Shown one piece after another: positions 45,998 to 55,400 of a stretch of DNA of 64,000 nucleotides. The stretch spans positions 682,001 to 746,000 of the forward strand of contig NZ_CP084260.1 of the NCBI RefSeq assembly GCF_022879575.1, read 5' to 3'. Made by a program: the position numbers and the translations under genes. Every line of letters begins with the position of its first letter. Within the stretch, counting starts at the first letter, position 1. The stretch comes from Caballeronia sp. SL2Y3. Lineage in GTDB: Bacteria > Pseudomonadota > Gammaproteobacteria > Burkholderiales > Burkholderiaceae. Under the pieces are notes generated by a model. That model saw only the letters and a list, made by a program, of their open reading frames with translations, was not told where the DNA came from and did no database searches.

Positions 45998-47691
45998 ACG
46001 CACCCCGAACCATTCCCGTCGGCTACTCGCGCACCATGCGCCTGCGCGAGATGCTGCAAAGCAGCCGCCTCGAATTCCTGATGGAAGCGCACAACGGCAT
46101 CTCCGCGCGCATCGCGAAGGAAGCCGGTTTCAAGGCGATCTGGGGCTCGGGCCTCTCGATCTCCGCGCAGTTCGGCGTGCGCGACAACAACGAAGCGAGC
46201 TGGACGCAGGTTGTCGATAACCTGGAATTCATGGCCGACGCGAGCGATCTGCCGATCCTGCTCGACGGCGACACCGGCTACGGCAACTTCAACAACGTGC
46301 GCCGGCTCGTGAAGAAGCTGGAGCAGCGCGGCATCGCGGGCGTGTGCATCGAGGACAAGCAGTTCCCGAAGACCAACAGCTTCATCAACGGCGAAGCGCA
46401 GCCGCTCGCCGACATCGACGAATTCTGCGGCAAGATCAAGGCGGGCAAGGATTCGCAAAGCGATCCTAACTTTTCGATCGTGGCGCGCGTCGAGGCGCTG
46501 ATCGCCGGTTGGGGCATGGAGGAAGCGCTCAAGCGCGCCGAGGCGTATCGCCAGGCGGGCGCGGACGCGATCCTGATCCACAGCAAGCTCTCGAAGCCCG
46601 ACGAAATCCTGACCTTCGCGCGCGAATGGGCCGGGCGCGGTCCGCTCGTGATCGTGCCGACGAAGTACTACAGCACGCCGACCGACGCGTTCCGTCAGGC
46701 GGGCATCAGCTGCGTGATCTGGGCGAACCATCTGATTCGCGGCGCGGTGTCGGCGATGCAGGCCATCGCGAAGGAAATCCACGACAGCGAGACGCTCGTC
46801 AATGTGGAAGACCGCATCGCGACGGTCAACGAGATCTTCCGCCTGCAAGACGCCGACGAATACTCCGCCGCCGAGAACATCTATCTGACGGCGGCCAACG
46901 AGAAGCGCAGCGCGGTCGTGCTGGCGGCGAGCCGCGGCGCGGGGCTCGAAGCCGTGACGGCCGATCGTCCGAAAGTGATGCTGCCGGTCGCGGGCAAGCC
47001 GCTTCTGCGCCATCTCGTCGAGGCGTTCAAGAAGGAAGGCATCAACGACATCACCGTGGTCGGCGGCTACCGTGCCGATGCGATCGATACGTCGGGCGTG
47101 CGCCTCGTCGTCAACGACAAGCACGCGTCGACGGGCGAACTGGCATCGCTCGCGTGCGCCGCGAAGCACATCACCGGCGACACGGTGCTCTCCTACGGCG
47201 ACCTGCTGTTTCGCAGCTATATCCTGCGCGATCTCGTCGAATCGCCGAGCGACTTCTGCGTCGTCGTCGATTCGTCGCAGACGCCGCAATCGGGCGCGTC
47301 CGCGACCGACTTCGCTTACTGCTCGCAACCGGATGACCGCGCGCTCTTCGGCCAGAAAGTGTGGCTGGAAAGCGTCGTCGGCGCGGGACACGCTCTGACC
47401 GAAGGACGCGCGCCGCAGGGCCGCTGGATGGGTCTCATCAATGTGCGCAGCGGCGCGCGCGAGCGCCTGCTCGCGGTGCTCGCGCAGCTTCAGGCGCGTC
47501 CCGACTTCGATACGCTCGACATGGCCGCGCTGCTGAATGCGCTCGTCGCGGCGGGCGAGAAGATCGAAGTGCAGTACGTGCACGGCCACTGGCGCGGCGT
47601 GAACGACCTCGACGACTTCCGCCGCGCGGGCGACTTCGCGCACGGACAAACGCCGATCGGCTCGGAAGGTCTGGAGAACGCGCGTGATTGA
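45994..47691 (+). CDS. pepM: Phosphoenolpyruvate mutase fused to nucleotidyltransferase (operon gene 5)
   Basis: Residues 1-300 are PEP mutase, which makes the C-P bond of phosphonopyruvate from PEP. The diagnostic [10 protein letters not shown] (near 119-128) separates it from isocitrate/methylisocitrate lyases, and [20 protein letters not shown] is the metal-binding loop. Residues about 304-565 are a nucleotidyltransferase with [26 protein letters not shown] and SYGDLLF. Such fusions are widespread in phosphonate clusters; the PntC work showed that a related transferase makes CMP-2-aminoethylphosphonate. Total length is 565 residues. It overlaps ppd by 8 bp. Confidence 0.95.
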   Translation: MNAPRTIPVGYSRTMRLREMLQSSRLEFLMEAHNGISARIAKEAGFKAIWGSGLSISAQFGVRDNNEASWTQVVDNLEFMADASDLPILLDGDTGYGNFNNVRRLVKKLEQRGIAGVCIEDKQFPKTNSFINGEAQPLADIDEFCGKIKAGKDSQSDPNFSIVARVEALIAGWGMEEALKRAEAYRQAGADAILIHSKLSKPDEILTFAREWAGRGPLVIVPTKYYSTPTDAFRQAGISCVIWANHLIRGAVSAMQAIAKEIHDSETLVNVEDRIATVNEIFRLQDADEYSAAENIYLTAANEKRSAVVLAASRGAGLEAVTADRPKVMLPVAGKPLLRHLVEAFKKEGINDITVVGGYRADAIDTSGVRLVVNDKHASTGELASLACAAKHITGDTVLSYGDLLFRSYILRDLVESPSDFCVVVDSSQTPQSGASATDFAYCSQPDDRALFGQKVWLESVVGAGHALTEGRAPQGRWMGLINVRSGARERLLAVLAQLQARPDFDTLDMAALLNALVAAGEKIEVQYVHGHWRGVNDLDDFRRAGDFAHGQTPIGSEGLENARD

Positions 47692-48874
47692 GGCCGCCCA
47701 GTTCGTCGAAGCGGCGCGCGCGCGCGGCTTCGACTGGTATGCGGGCGTGCCGTGCTCGTTTCTCACGCCGTTCATCAACTACGTGCTGCAGGACGAATCG
47801 CTGCATTACGTGTCGGCGGCGAACGAAGGCGATGCGGTCGCGCTGATCGCAGGCGTGGCGCTTGGCGCGGGAAGCGGCACGGGGAACGGCGCGGGGAACG
47901 GTGAGCGCAAACGTCGCGGCATCGCGATGATGCAGAACTCCGGGCTCGGCAACGCGGTGAGCCCGCTGACCTCGCTTACGTGGACGTTCCGGCTGCCGCA
48001 GCTTCTGATCGTGACGTGGCGCGGCCAGCCGGGCGTCGCCGATGAACCGCAGCACGCGCTGATGGGCCCGATCACGCCGCAAATGCTCGACACGATGGAG
48101 ATTCCGTGGGAGCTTTTCCCGACGGAAGCGGACGCCATCGGTCCGGCGCTCGACCGCGCGACCGAATACATGGACCGCACGGGCCGTCCGTATGCGCTCG
48201 TGATGCAGAAGGGCAGCGTCGCGCCGTATGAACTGAAGAAGACCGGGCTGTCCGGCGTGCGCTCCGGTCAAGCCGCCGCGCCGGTCGACCGATTCGAAGG
48301 CGAGCGCGTGACGCGTCATGCCGCGCTTGAGCGCGTGATCGCACGCACGCCTAAGGATTCGACTGTCGTGCTGGCTTCGACCGGCTTCTGCGGCCGCGAG
48401 CTGTACGCCATCGACGACCGCGAGAACCAGCTGTATCTCGTCGGCTCGATGGGCTGCGTGACGCCGATGGCGCTCGGCCTGGCGTTGTCGCGTCCGGACC
48501 TGGCCGTCGTCGCGCTCGACGGCGACGGCGCGGCGCTCATGCGCATGGGCGCGTTTTCGACGCTCGGCGCGTACGGCCCGTCCAACCTCATCCACTTGTT
48601 GCTCGACAACGGCGCGCACGAATCGACGGGCGGACAGGCGACCGTCTCGCGCGGCGTCGATTTCGCGTCGATCGCGTCGGCGTGCGGCTACGCGCTCGCG
48701 CTCGACGGCGACGACATCGGCGTGATCGACCGCCTCTTCGACGCGCAAGCGCCCGAAGGCGCGCGCTTCGCGCGGCTGTCGATCAGCACCGGCACGCCCG
48801 CCGATCTGCCGCGCCCGAAGATCACGCCGCAAGACGTGCGCGCGCGCTTGCAACGACACATCGGAGAACGCTGA
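47684..48874 (+). CDS. Phosphonopyruvate decarboxylase (operon gene 6)
   Basis: Thiamine-diphosphate enzyme that makes phosphonoacetaldehyde and so pulls the unfavourable PEP mutase reaction forward; 396 residues. Seen: [14 protein letters not shown] at the N-terminus, the catalytic Glu in [30 protein letters not shown], and the TPP/Mg motif [10 protein letters not shown] through [13 protein letters not shown] (about 280-315). A Gly/Asn-rich insert ([15 protein letters not shown], near residue 61-75) sits before the QNSGLGN strand. GTG start. Its stop shares a base with the next ATG. Confidence 0.94.
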   Translation: MIEAAQFVEAARARGFDWYAGVPCSFLTPFINYVLQDESLHYVSAANEGDAVALIAGVALGAGSGTGNGAGNGERKRRGIAMMQNSGLGNAVSPLTSLTWTFRLPQLLIVTWRGQPGVADEPQHALMGPITPQMLDTMEIPWELFPTEADAIGPALDRATEYMDRTGRPYALVMQKGSVAPYELKKTGLSGVRSGQAAAPVDRFEGERVTRHAALERVIARTPKDSTVVLASTGFCGRELYAIDDRENQLYLVGSMGCVTPMALGLALSRPDLAVVALDGDGAALMRMGAFSTLGAYGPSNLIHLLLDNGAHESTGGQATVSRGVDFASIASACGYALALDGDDIGVIDRLFDAQAPEGARFARLSISTGTPADLPRPKITPQDVRARLQRHIGER

Positions 48875-49938
48875 TGCTGCTGCTCAATCCCGGCCCCGTC
48901 ACGCTGACCGAACGCGTGCGCAACAGCCTGCTGCGGACGGACCTGTGCCATCGCGAGCCGGAGTTCTTCGACTTGCAGGACGAAGCGAGAGCGCGGCTCG
49001 TCGCGGCGTACGAGCTCGATCCCGCGAAGTGGACGGCGGTGCTGATGACCGGCTCCGGCACGGCTGCCGTCGAAAGCATGATCGCGGGCCTCGTGCCGGA
49101 AGGCGGGCGGCTGCTCGTCGTGGAAAACGGCGTGTACGGCGACCGCATCGCGCAGATCGCGGCGCAGTACGGCATCGAGCATGAAGTGCTGAAGTACGAA
49201 TGGATGCAGGCGCCGGACACCGACGCGATCGTCCGGATGATCGACGAGAAGGCGTTCTCGCACGTCGCAATCATTCATCATGAAACGACGACCGGCCGCC
49301 TGAATCCGCTGGATGCGCTCTCGCGGGCGTGCGCCGAGCGCGGCGTCGGCCTCTTGGTCGATGGCGTGAGCAGCTTCGGCGCGGAAGCGATCGACTTCGA
49401 CGGCGGCGGCATCGTCGCGGTGGCGGCGACGGCGAACAAGTGCCTGCACGGCGTGCCGGGCGCGGCGTTCGTGATCGCGCGGCGCGACGCGCTGGCGAAG
49501 GCCGCGAGCCGCACGTACTACCTCGGCATCGCGCGGCTCGCGAAGTTGCAGGACGCGCGCAACACGCCGTTCACGCCGTCCGTGCATGCGTACTACGCGC
49601 TCGTCGAGGCGTTGCGCGAGTTCGAGGACGAAGGCGGCTGGCGCAAGCGCCACGAGCGTTATGCCGCGCTCGCCGAGCAAGTGCGCGCGGGCTTTGCGGC
49701 GCTGGGTATCGAGAGCGGGTTGCCGGCGGACGAGTCATCAGTCGTGCTGCGCGCGTACCGGTTGCCGGCGGGCATCAGCTACGAAACGCTGCACGATGCC
49801 CTGAAGGCCAAGGGCTTCGTGATCTACGCGGGGCAGGGCGGCTTGTCGAAGACCTTGTTCCGCATCTCGACGATGGGCGCGCTCGATGCCAGCGACATGG
49901 ATCGGCTGATCGGATCCGTCGCGGAACTGCTGCATTAA
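48874..49938 (+). CDS. 2-aminoethylphosphonate-pyruvate aminotransferase-type enzyme (operon gene 7)
   Basis: PLP class V aminotransferase, 354 residues. It starts [19 protein letters not shown] like PhnW, with MTGSGTAAVESMIAG (cofactor phosphate loop), HHETTTGRLNPLD, VDGVSSFGAEAIDFD and the PLP lysine K189 in ATANKCLHGVPG. PhnW degrades AEP, but beside pepM and ppd the enzyme would run in the biosynthetic direction, aminating phosphonoacetaldehyde to 2-aminoethylphosphonate. It is the last gene of the operon and ends 3 bp before a convergent gene. Confidence 0.92.
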   Translation: MLLLNPGPVTLTERVRNSLLRTDLCHREPEFFDLQDEARARLVAAYELDPAKWTAVLMTGSGTAAVESMIAGLVPEGGRLLVVENGVYGDRIAQIAAQYGIEHEVLKYEWMQAPDTDAIVRMIDEKAFSHVAIIHHETTTGRLNPLDALSRACAERGVGLLVDGVSSFGAEAIDFDGGGIVAVAATANKCLHGVPGAAFVIARRDALAKAASRTYYLGIARLAKLQDARNTPFTPSVHAYYALVEALREFEDEGGWRKRHERYAALAEQVRAGFAALGIESGLPADESSVVLRAYRLPAGISYETLHDALKAKGFVIYAGQGGLSKTLFRISTMGALDASDMDRLIGSVAELLH

Positions 49939-49941
49939 CAG

Positions 49942-50382
49942 CTAACGGCCTTTGCAGAAGATCGCCGTGATGAAGGGCGCGACGTGGTGTACATCCGCGT
50001 CGCTGCCCGCTGCGTCGACCTTTTCCTTCACGGCGTCGTCGCTCGCCCAGACGACCACGCCGTAAGCCGAATCCGCGATCGGCTCACCGTTGCCCTGTTT
50101 GAACATCGGATCGTCCTTCTGGTAGCCGACGACCGCATACACCTTGAAACCGTATGCCGTCAGCGTCGCGCCTTTGACCGCCTTGAATGCGTTGACCGAG
50201 TTCGGCTCGACACGCATCGGCTTCTTCTCGATCAACCCGTCCTGCTGAAGCGGCGCGATGAAGTCGTGCGCGGTGGAGCGGCAGTCGAGTTGCGCTTCGA
50301 TTGCGCGTGCATGCGACGGCGCGGCCGACATGGCGAGCGCAATGGATGCGGCTAGGCGAAAGAAAAGCGCAGCGGCCTTCAT
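49942..50382 (-). CDS. Secreted protein, function unknown
   Basis: Predicted 146-residue periplasmic protein with a signal peptide (MKAAALFFRLAASIALAMSA, cut near HARA). The mature part has two cysteines (LDCRST and the terminal IFCKGR) that may bond, and a central KGATLTAYGFKVYAVVGYQKDD stretch. No domain is recognised. The gene is convergent with the last phosphonate gene, with only 3 bp between the stops, so the transcripts probably overlap. Confidence 0.65.
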   Translation of the reverse strand: MKAAALFFRLAASIALAMSAAPSHARAIEAQLDCRSTAHDFIAPLQQDGLIEKKPMRVEPNSVNAFKAVKGATLTAYGFKVYAVVGYQKDDPMFKQGNGEPIADSAYGVVVWASDDAVKEKVDAAGSDADVHHVAPFITAIFCKGR

Positions 50383-50473
50383 AACGAATCTTCACGGTGA
50401 CGGACGAAAGCTTGCACTTTAGCGAGCCTGCAAAGATTGTGCTCGGATGAGCGCGTCCGGTCCATCCCGCAAG

Positions 50474-50500
50474 GAAAAACGCCCTTCGTCAGAAGGGCGC
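50474..50500 (-). terminator. Terminator after guaD
   Basis: On the minus strand CGCCCTTC and GAAGGGCG pair around TGAC and are followed by TTTTTCC. It closes the purine gene set. Confidence 0.88.
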
Positions 50501-50511
50501 TTCTTGAACAC

Positions 50512-51840
50512 TCAGGCCGCCAGTTCCAGCGCCGTCGTCCTGCGCCGCTCGCGCTCGTGCACGCGCTTGCCTGCCGCGTAGGTCTCGGACACGGCGCGGT
50601 CATCGCCGAGCAGCGCGAACGCGAACAGCAGTTCTTCCAGCGACTCCACGCGCGCCGTGCGCCGCGCGAGCAGCGGCGTCGCGGCCGGATCGAGCACCAC
50701 GAAATCCGCTTCGCTGCCGGGCGCGAGCGTGCCGATCTTGTCGTCGAGTTCGAGCACTTGCGCCGCGCCCGTCGTCGCGAGCCAGAACATGCGCGTCGCG
50801 CTCAGGTGATGCCCGGTCAGACGCGCGACCTTGTGCGCTTCGTTCATCGTCTGGAGCATGGAGAACGACGTGCCGCCGCCGACGTCCGTCGCGAGCGCGA
50901 CCGGCATCTTCGACGCGCCAGCTTTCTCGAAATCGAACAAGCCGCTGCCGAGAAACAGGTTCGAAGTCGGGCAATGCGACGCCACCGCGCCCGTTTCGGC
51001 CATGCGCTGCCGGTCGGTATCGTCGAGGTGGATGCAGTGGCCGTACACCGCGCGCCGCCGCAATAGGCCGTAGTGATCGTAGACGTCCAGATAGCTGCGG
51101 TGCCCCGGAAACAGGCTTTCGACCCACTTGATCTCGTCGGTGTTCTCCGCGACGTGCGTCTGGATGAACACATCGCGGTGCTGCTGCGCGAGCGCGCCGC
51201 ACGCTTCCAGTTGCGCTTCCGTCGATGTCGGCGCGAAACGCGGCGTCAGCGCGTAATGCTGACGCCCGCGGCCATGCCAGCGCGCGATGAGCTCGGCGCT
51301 TTCGTCGTAGCCGGATTGCGCGGTGTCACGCAGGAACTCGGGGCAGTTGCGGTCCATCAGCACCTTGCCCGCCACCATGCGCAGATTGCGCGCCTCGCTT
51401 TCGGTAAAGAACGCATCGGCGGATTGCTTGTGCACCGTGCAGTAGACGAGCGCCGTGGTCGTGCCGCAGGCGAGCAGTTCATCGAGGAAAAAGCTCGCCG
51501 TCTCGCGCGCGACGGCTGAATTCTCGAAGCCGCGCTCGGTCGGAAACGTGTACGTGTTGAGCCACGGCAGAAGACCCGGCGCGGGCGACGCGATCATGTC
51601 CGTCTGCGGAAAGTGGATATGCGAGTCGATGAAGCCTGGCACGATCAGCTTGTCGCGCATGGTGTGCACGGTCGCGTCCGCGCCGAGCGTGTCGCGCAGC
51701 GACGCATACGCGCCCGCCGCGACCACCTTGCCGTCCTCGACGATCAGAAGGCCGTCGGCCTCGTACACCGCGCCGTCGGCGGCGAGCGCGGGGTCTTCGC
51801 GGAAGGTGAGCAACTGGGCGCGGTAGGCGGTCTGAGTCAT
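50512..51840 (-). CDS. guaD: Guanine deaminase
   Basis: Zinc amidohydrolase converting guanine to xanthine, 442 residues. Seen: metal site PGFIDSHIHFPQTDMIASP with the guanine-deaminase-type PQ, HVAENTDEIKWV, GHCIHLDD and the late Asp in LATDVGGGTSFSML. ATG at 51840 chosen (MTQTAYRAQL). It is the last gene of the purine set, 29 bp after the permease, and feeds xanthine to XdhAB. Confidence 0.95.
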   Translation of the reverse strand: MTQTAYRAQLLTFREDPALAADGAVYEADGLLIVEDGKVVAAGAYASLRDTLGADATVHTMRDKLIVPGFIDSHIHFPQTDMIASPAPGLLPWLNTYTFPTERGFENSAVARETASFFLDELLACGTTTALVYCTVHKQSADAFFTESEARNLRMVAGKVLMDRNCPEFLRDTAQSGYDESAELIARWHGRGRQHYALTPRFAPTSTEAQLEACGALAQQHRDVFIQTHVAENTDEIKWVESLFPGHRSYLDVYDHYGLLRRRAVYGHCIHLDDTDRQRMAETGAVASHCPTSNLFLGSGLFDFEKAGASKMPVALATDVGGGTSFSMLQTMNEAHKVARLTGHHLSATRMFWLATTGAAQVLELDDKIGTLAPGSEADFVVLDPAATPLLARRTARVESLEELLFAFALLGDDRAVSETYAAGKRVHERERRRTTALELAA

Positions 51841-51869
51841 GGTGCAACGTCTCCGATTTCTAGTGATGT

Positions 51870-53240
51870 CTACAACTGCGAAAGCAATACGAGCGAGAAG
51901 GCCGCGATGATCCACATCGCCGGCTTGATTTCCTTCGCGCGCCCGGTCGCGGCCTTGAGCACGACGAACGCGAGAAAGCCGTACGCGACGCCGTCGGTGA
52001 TCGAGTAGGTCAGCGGAATCAGGATCATCGCGAGGAACGCGGGAATGGCTTCATCGAAGCGATGCCATTCGATCTGCGTGATCGCTTCCATCATGAACAC
52101 GCCGACCAGCACGAGCGCGGGCGCGGTCGCGATCGCCGGAACGAGCGACAAGAGCGGCGAGAGGAAAAGGAACGGCAGGAAGCACAACCCCGCGACTACT
52201 GCGACGAGCCCGGTGCGCCCGCCCGCCGAAATGCCCGCCGCCGATTCGATATACGCGTTCGCGGGACTCGTGCCGAGCGGCGCGGAAACGAGCGCGGAGA
52301 ACGCGTCGACCATCATCGACTGGCGGATGTTGCGCGGGTTGCCGTTCGCGTCGAAGAGCTTGCCGGCCTCCGAGATCGCCATGAACGTGGAGAGCGCGTC
52401 GAAGAACGACGTGAAGAGCATCACGAAGATGAACGGCCAGTAGACCACTTTCAGCGCGCCCGTGAGGTCCAGTTGCCAGATGCCCGAAAAGTCCGGCGCG
52501 GAGAACAGGCCGTTCCAGTTCACCAGCGTTTTCGTGGCGATGGCGGCGGGCCAGTACGCGGTGCCGTCGCCCCAGACGCGGCCGATAGGAATGGCGATGA
52601 TCGTCGTGAACACGATGCCGAGCATCAGCGCGCCGGTCACTTTGCGCGCGACCAGAATCGTCGTGACGGCGAGGCCGATCAGGAACGTGATGACCACCGG
52701 ATTGAGCGAGGCCGAATGCACGATGGTCACCGGATCGCCGACGACGAACTTCGCGTTCACGAGCCCGATGAGGCTGATGAACAAGCCGATGCCGCACGAC
52801 ACCGCATGGCGCAGGTTCGCGGGAATCGCATCGACGACGAGCTTGCGCGCGTTGAACACCGCGAGCACCGCGAAGATCACGCCGGCCCAGAACACGCAGC
52901 CGAGCGCCGTTTGCCACGGCATCTTGCCGCCGTGGACCATCACGAAGGCGAAGAGCGCGTTCATGCCCATGCCGGGCGCGACGAGCACGGGGTTGCGCGC
53001 GTAGAGGCCCATCGCGCAGCTGCCGAGAAAGCTGACGATGACCGTTGCCGTGAGCGCCGCCGGGAACGGCACGCCGGCCTGCGAAAGAATGCCCGGATTG
53101 ACGACGATGATGTACATCGCCGTGAGAAACGTCGTGATGCCCGCGACGATCTCCGTCTTCGTACGCGAGCCGGCCGCGCGAATGCCGAAGAATCGTTCGA
53201 GGGCGGTGGTGTCGCGTTGTGTTGTTGCTGTGGTATCCAT
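51870..53240 (-). CDS. Purine-base permease (AzgA-like, NCS2/guanine-hypoxanthine type)
   Basis: Inner-membrane H+ symporter for adenine, guanine or hypoxanthine, 456 residues with 12-14 helices. Seen: AGITTFLTAMYIIVVNPGIL, LVAPGMGMNALFAF, LRHAVSCGIGLFISLIGL and TSFFDALSTFMAISEAG with APLGTSPANAYIESAAGISAGGRTGL, all typical of the AzgA/PurP subfamily. It stands between the deaminase genes, which matches import of their substrates. Confidence 0.93.
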   Translation of the reverse strand: MDTTATTQRDTTALERFFGIRAAGSRTKTEIVAGITTFLTAMYIIVVNPGILSQAGVPFPAALTATVIVSFLGSCAMGLYARNPVLVAPGMGMNALFAFVMVHGGKMPWQTALGCVFWAGVIFAVLAVFNARKLVVDAIPANLRHAVSCGIGLFISLIGLVNAKFVVGDPVTIVHSASLNPVVITFLIGLAVTTILVARKVTGALMLGIVFTTIIAIPIGRVWGDGTAYWPAAIATKTLVNWNGLFSAPDFSGIWQLDLTGALKVVYWPFIFVMLFTSFFDALSTFMAISEAGKLFDANGNPRNIRQSMMVDAFSALVSAPLGTSPANAYIESAAGISAGGRTGLVAVVAGLCFLPFLFLSPLLSLVPAIATAPALVLVGVFMMEAITQIEWHRFDEAIPAFLAMILIPLTYSITDGVAYGFLAFVVLKAATGRAKEIKPAMWIIAAFSLVLLSQL

Positions 53241-53272
53241 CTGTCTTGCTTTAGTGCGGTTAGTGCTTGGGT

Positions 53273-54337
<1,065 letters not shown>

Positions 54338-55354
54338 TCAAGCGGTCTGTTGCGACGACGCGGAAAGCTCGGCACGCGCTTCCACGGCCTGCAGCAGCTG
54401 GGCGGCCGCTGCGACGGCGATCACTTCCGGCGCTTTGTCGACGATGCCGTCTATGCCGATCGGACACACCATTCTCGCGATGCGCGCGGGGTCGATGCCG
54501 CGCGCCGCGAGCCGGTGCTCGAACTGCCTGCGCTTCGTGTGCGAGCCGATCATGCCGAAGAACGCGAAGTCGCCGCGCGCGAGAATGCGTTCGGCCAAAA
54601 CGAGATCCACCGCATGGTTGTGCGTCATGACGATGAAGTACGTGCCCGGCGGCGCGTTGTCGACGGCTTCGTCGGGCGCGTCGTTCGGCTCGATCGTCAC
54701 GTTGTCCGGCACGAACTGCGCGGCGGCAAACGCGGCGTCGCGCTCGTCGACCCATCGCACGTGACAGGGCAGCGTGGCGAGCACGCGCACGAGCGCCGCG
54801 CCCACGTGACCCGCGCCGAACAGCACCACCTGAAAGTCGCGCGGCGCGATGGTTTCGGTGAGCAGCGCGCCGCTCTCGTCGAAGCCCGCGCCGTCCCACA
54901 ACAGGCAGTCGGCGTTGTCGGCGCCCGGCTCGGGATCGGACAGCATCACGGCGTCGGGCATCGGCGCGAAAGAGACGCTGCGCACCGTCGAAAGCCCGGC
55001 TGCCGTGCGTTTGGCGAGCGAAGTCACCCAGTTCAGGTCCGATACGTCGAGCCGCTCGAACGCGAGCACGACCGCGCCGCCGCAGCACTGGCCGAGGCTC
55101 GGACCGAGCGCGAAACGCTCGAGCCTGCGCATGCGCGGGCTGCGCATGCCGTCCTTCAGCACTTGCCGGGCGGTTTCGATCGCCTTCCATTCGAGATGGC
55201 CGCCGCCGATGGTGTAGCGGGCGTCCTCGCGCGTGACGATCATCTTCGTGCCCGGCTCGCGCGGTGCGGAGCCTTCGACACGCGCGACCGTCACGAGCAC
55301 GACGGCGTCGCCGTGCGCGAGCAGGTGTTGCAGGTCGTTCAGCCAAACTTGCAT
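54338..55354 (-). CDS. xdhC: Xanthine dehydrogenase accessory protein XdhC
   Basis: Binds molybdenum cofactor, helps its sulfuration and inserts it into XdhB; 338 residues. The N-terminal XdhC/CoxI domain has VEGSAPREPGTKMIV, YTIGGGHLEW and LGPSLGQCCGG. The C-terminal Rossmann-like domain has VVLFGAGHVGAALVRVL near residue 180-197 and HNHAVDLVL. It follows xdhB after 46 bp, standard for the xdhABC order. Confidence 0.95.
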   Translation of the reverse strand: MQVWLNDLQHLLAHGDAVVLVTVARVEGSAPREPGTKMIVTREDARYTIGGGHLEWKAIETARQVLKDGMRSPRMRRLERFALGPSLGQCCGGAVVLAFERLDVSDLNWVTSLAKRTAAGLSTVRSVSFAPMPDAVMLSDPEPGADNADCLLWDGAGFDESGALLTETIAPRDFQVVLFGAGHVGAALVRVLATLPCHVRWVDERDAAFAAAQFVPDNVTIEPNDAPDEAVDNAPPGTYFIVMTHNHAVDLVLAERILARGDFAFFGMIGSHTKRRQFEHRLAARGIDPARIARMVCPIGIDGIVDKAPEVIAVAAAAQLLQAVEARAELSASSQQTA

Positions 55355-55400
55355 GGATGAGGCTCCGGGAGAGGATCGGGTTGTTGCGTCGTCGCAGGCG

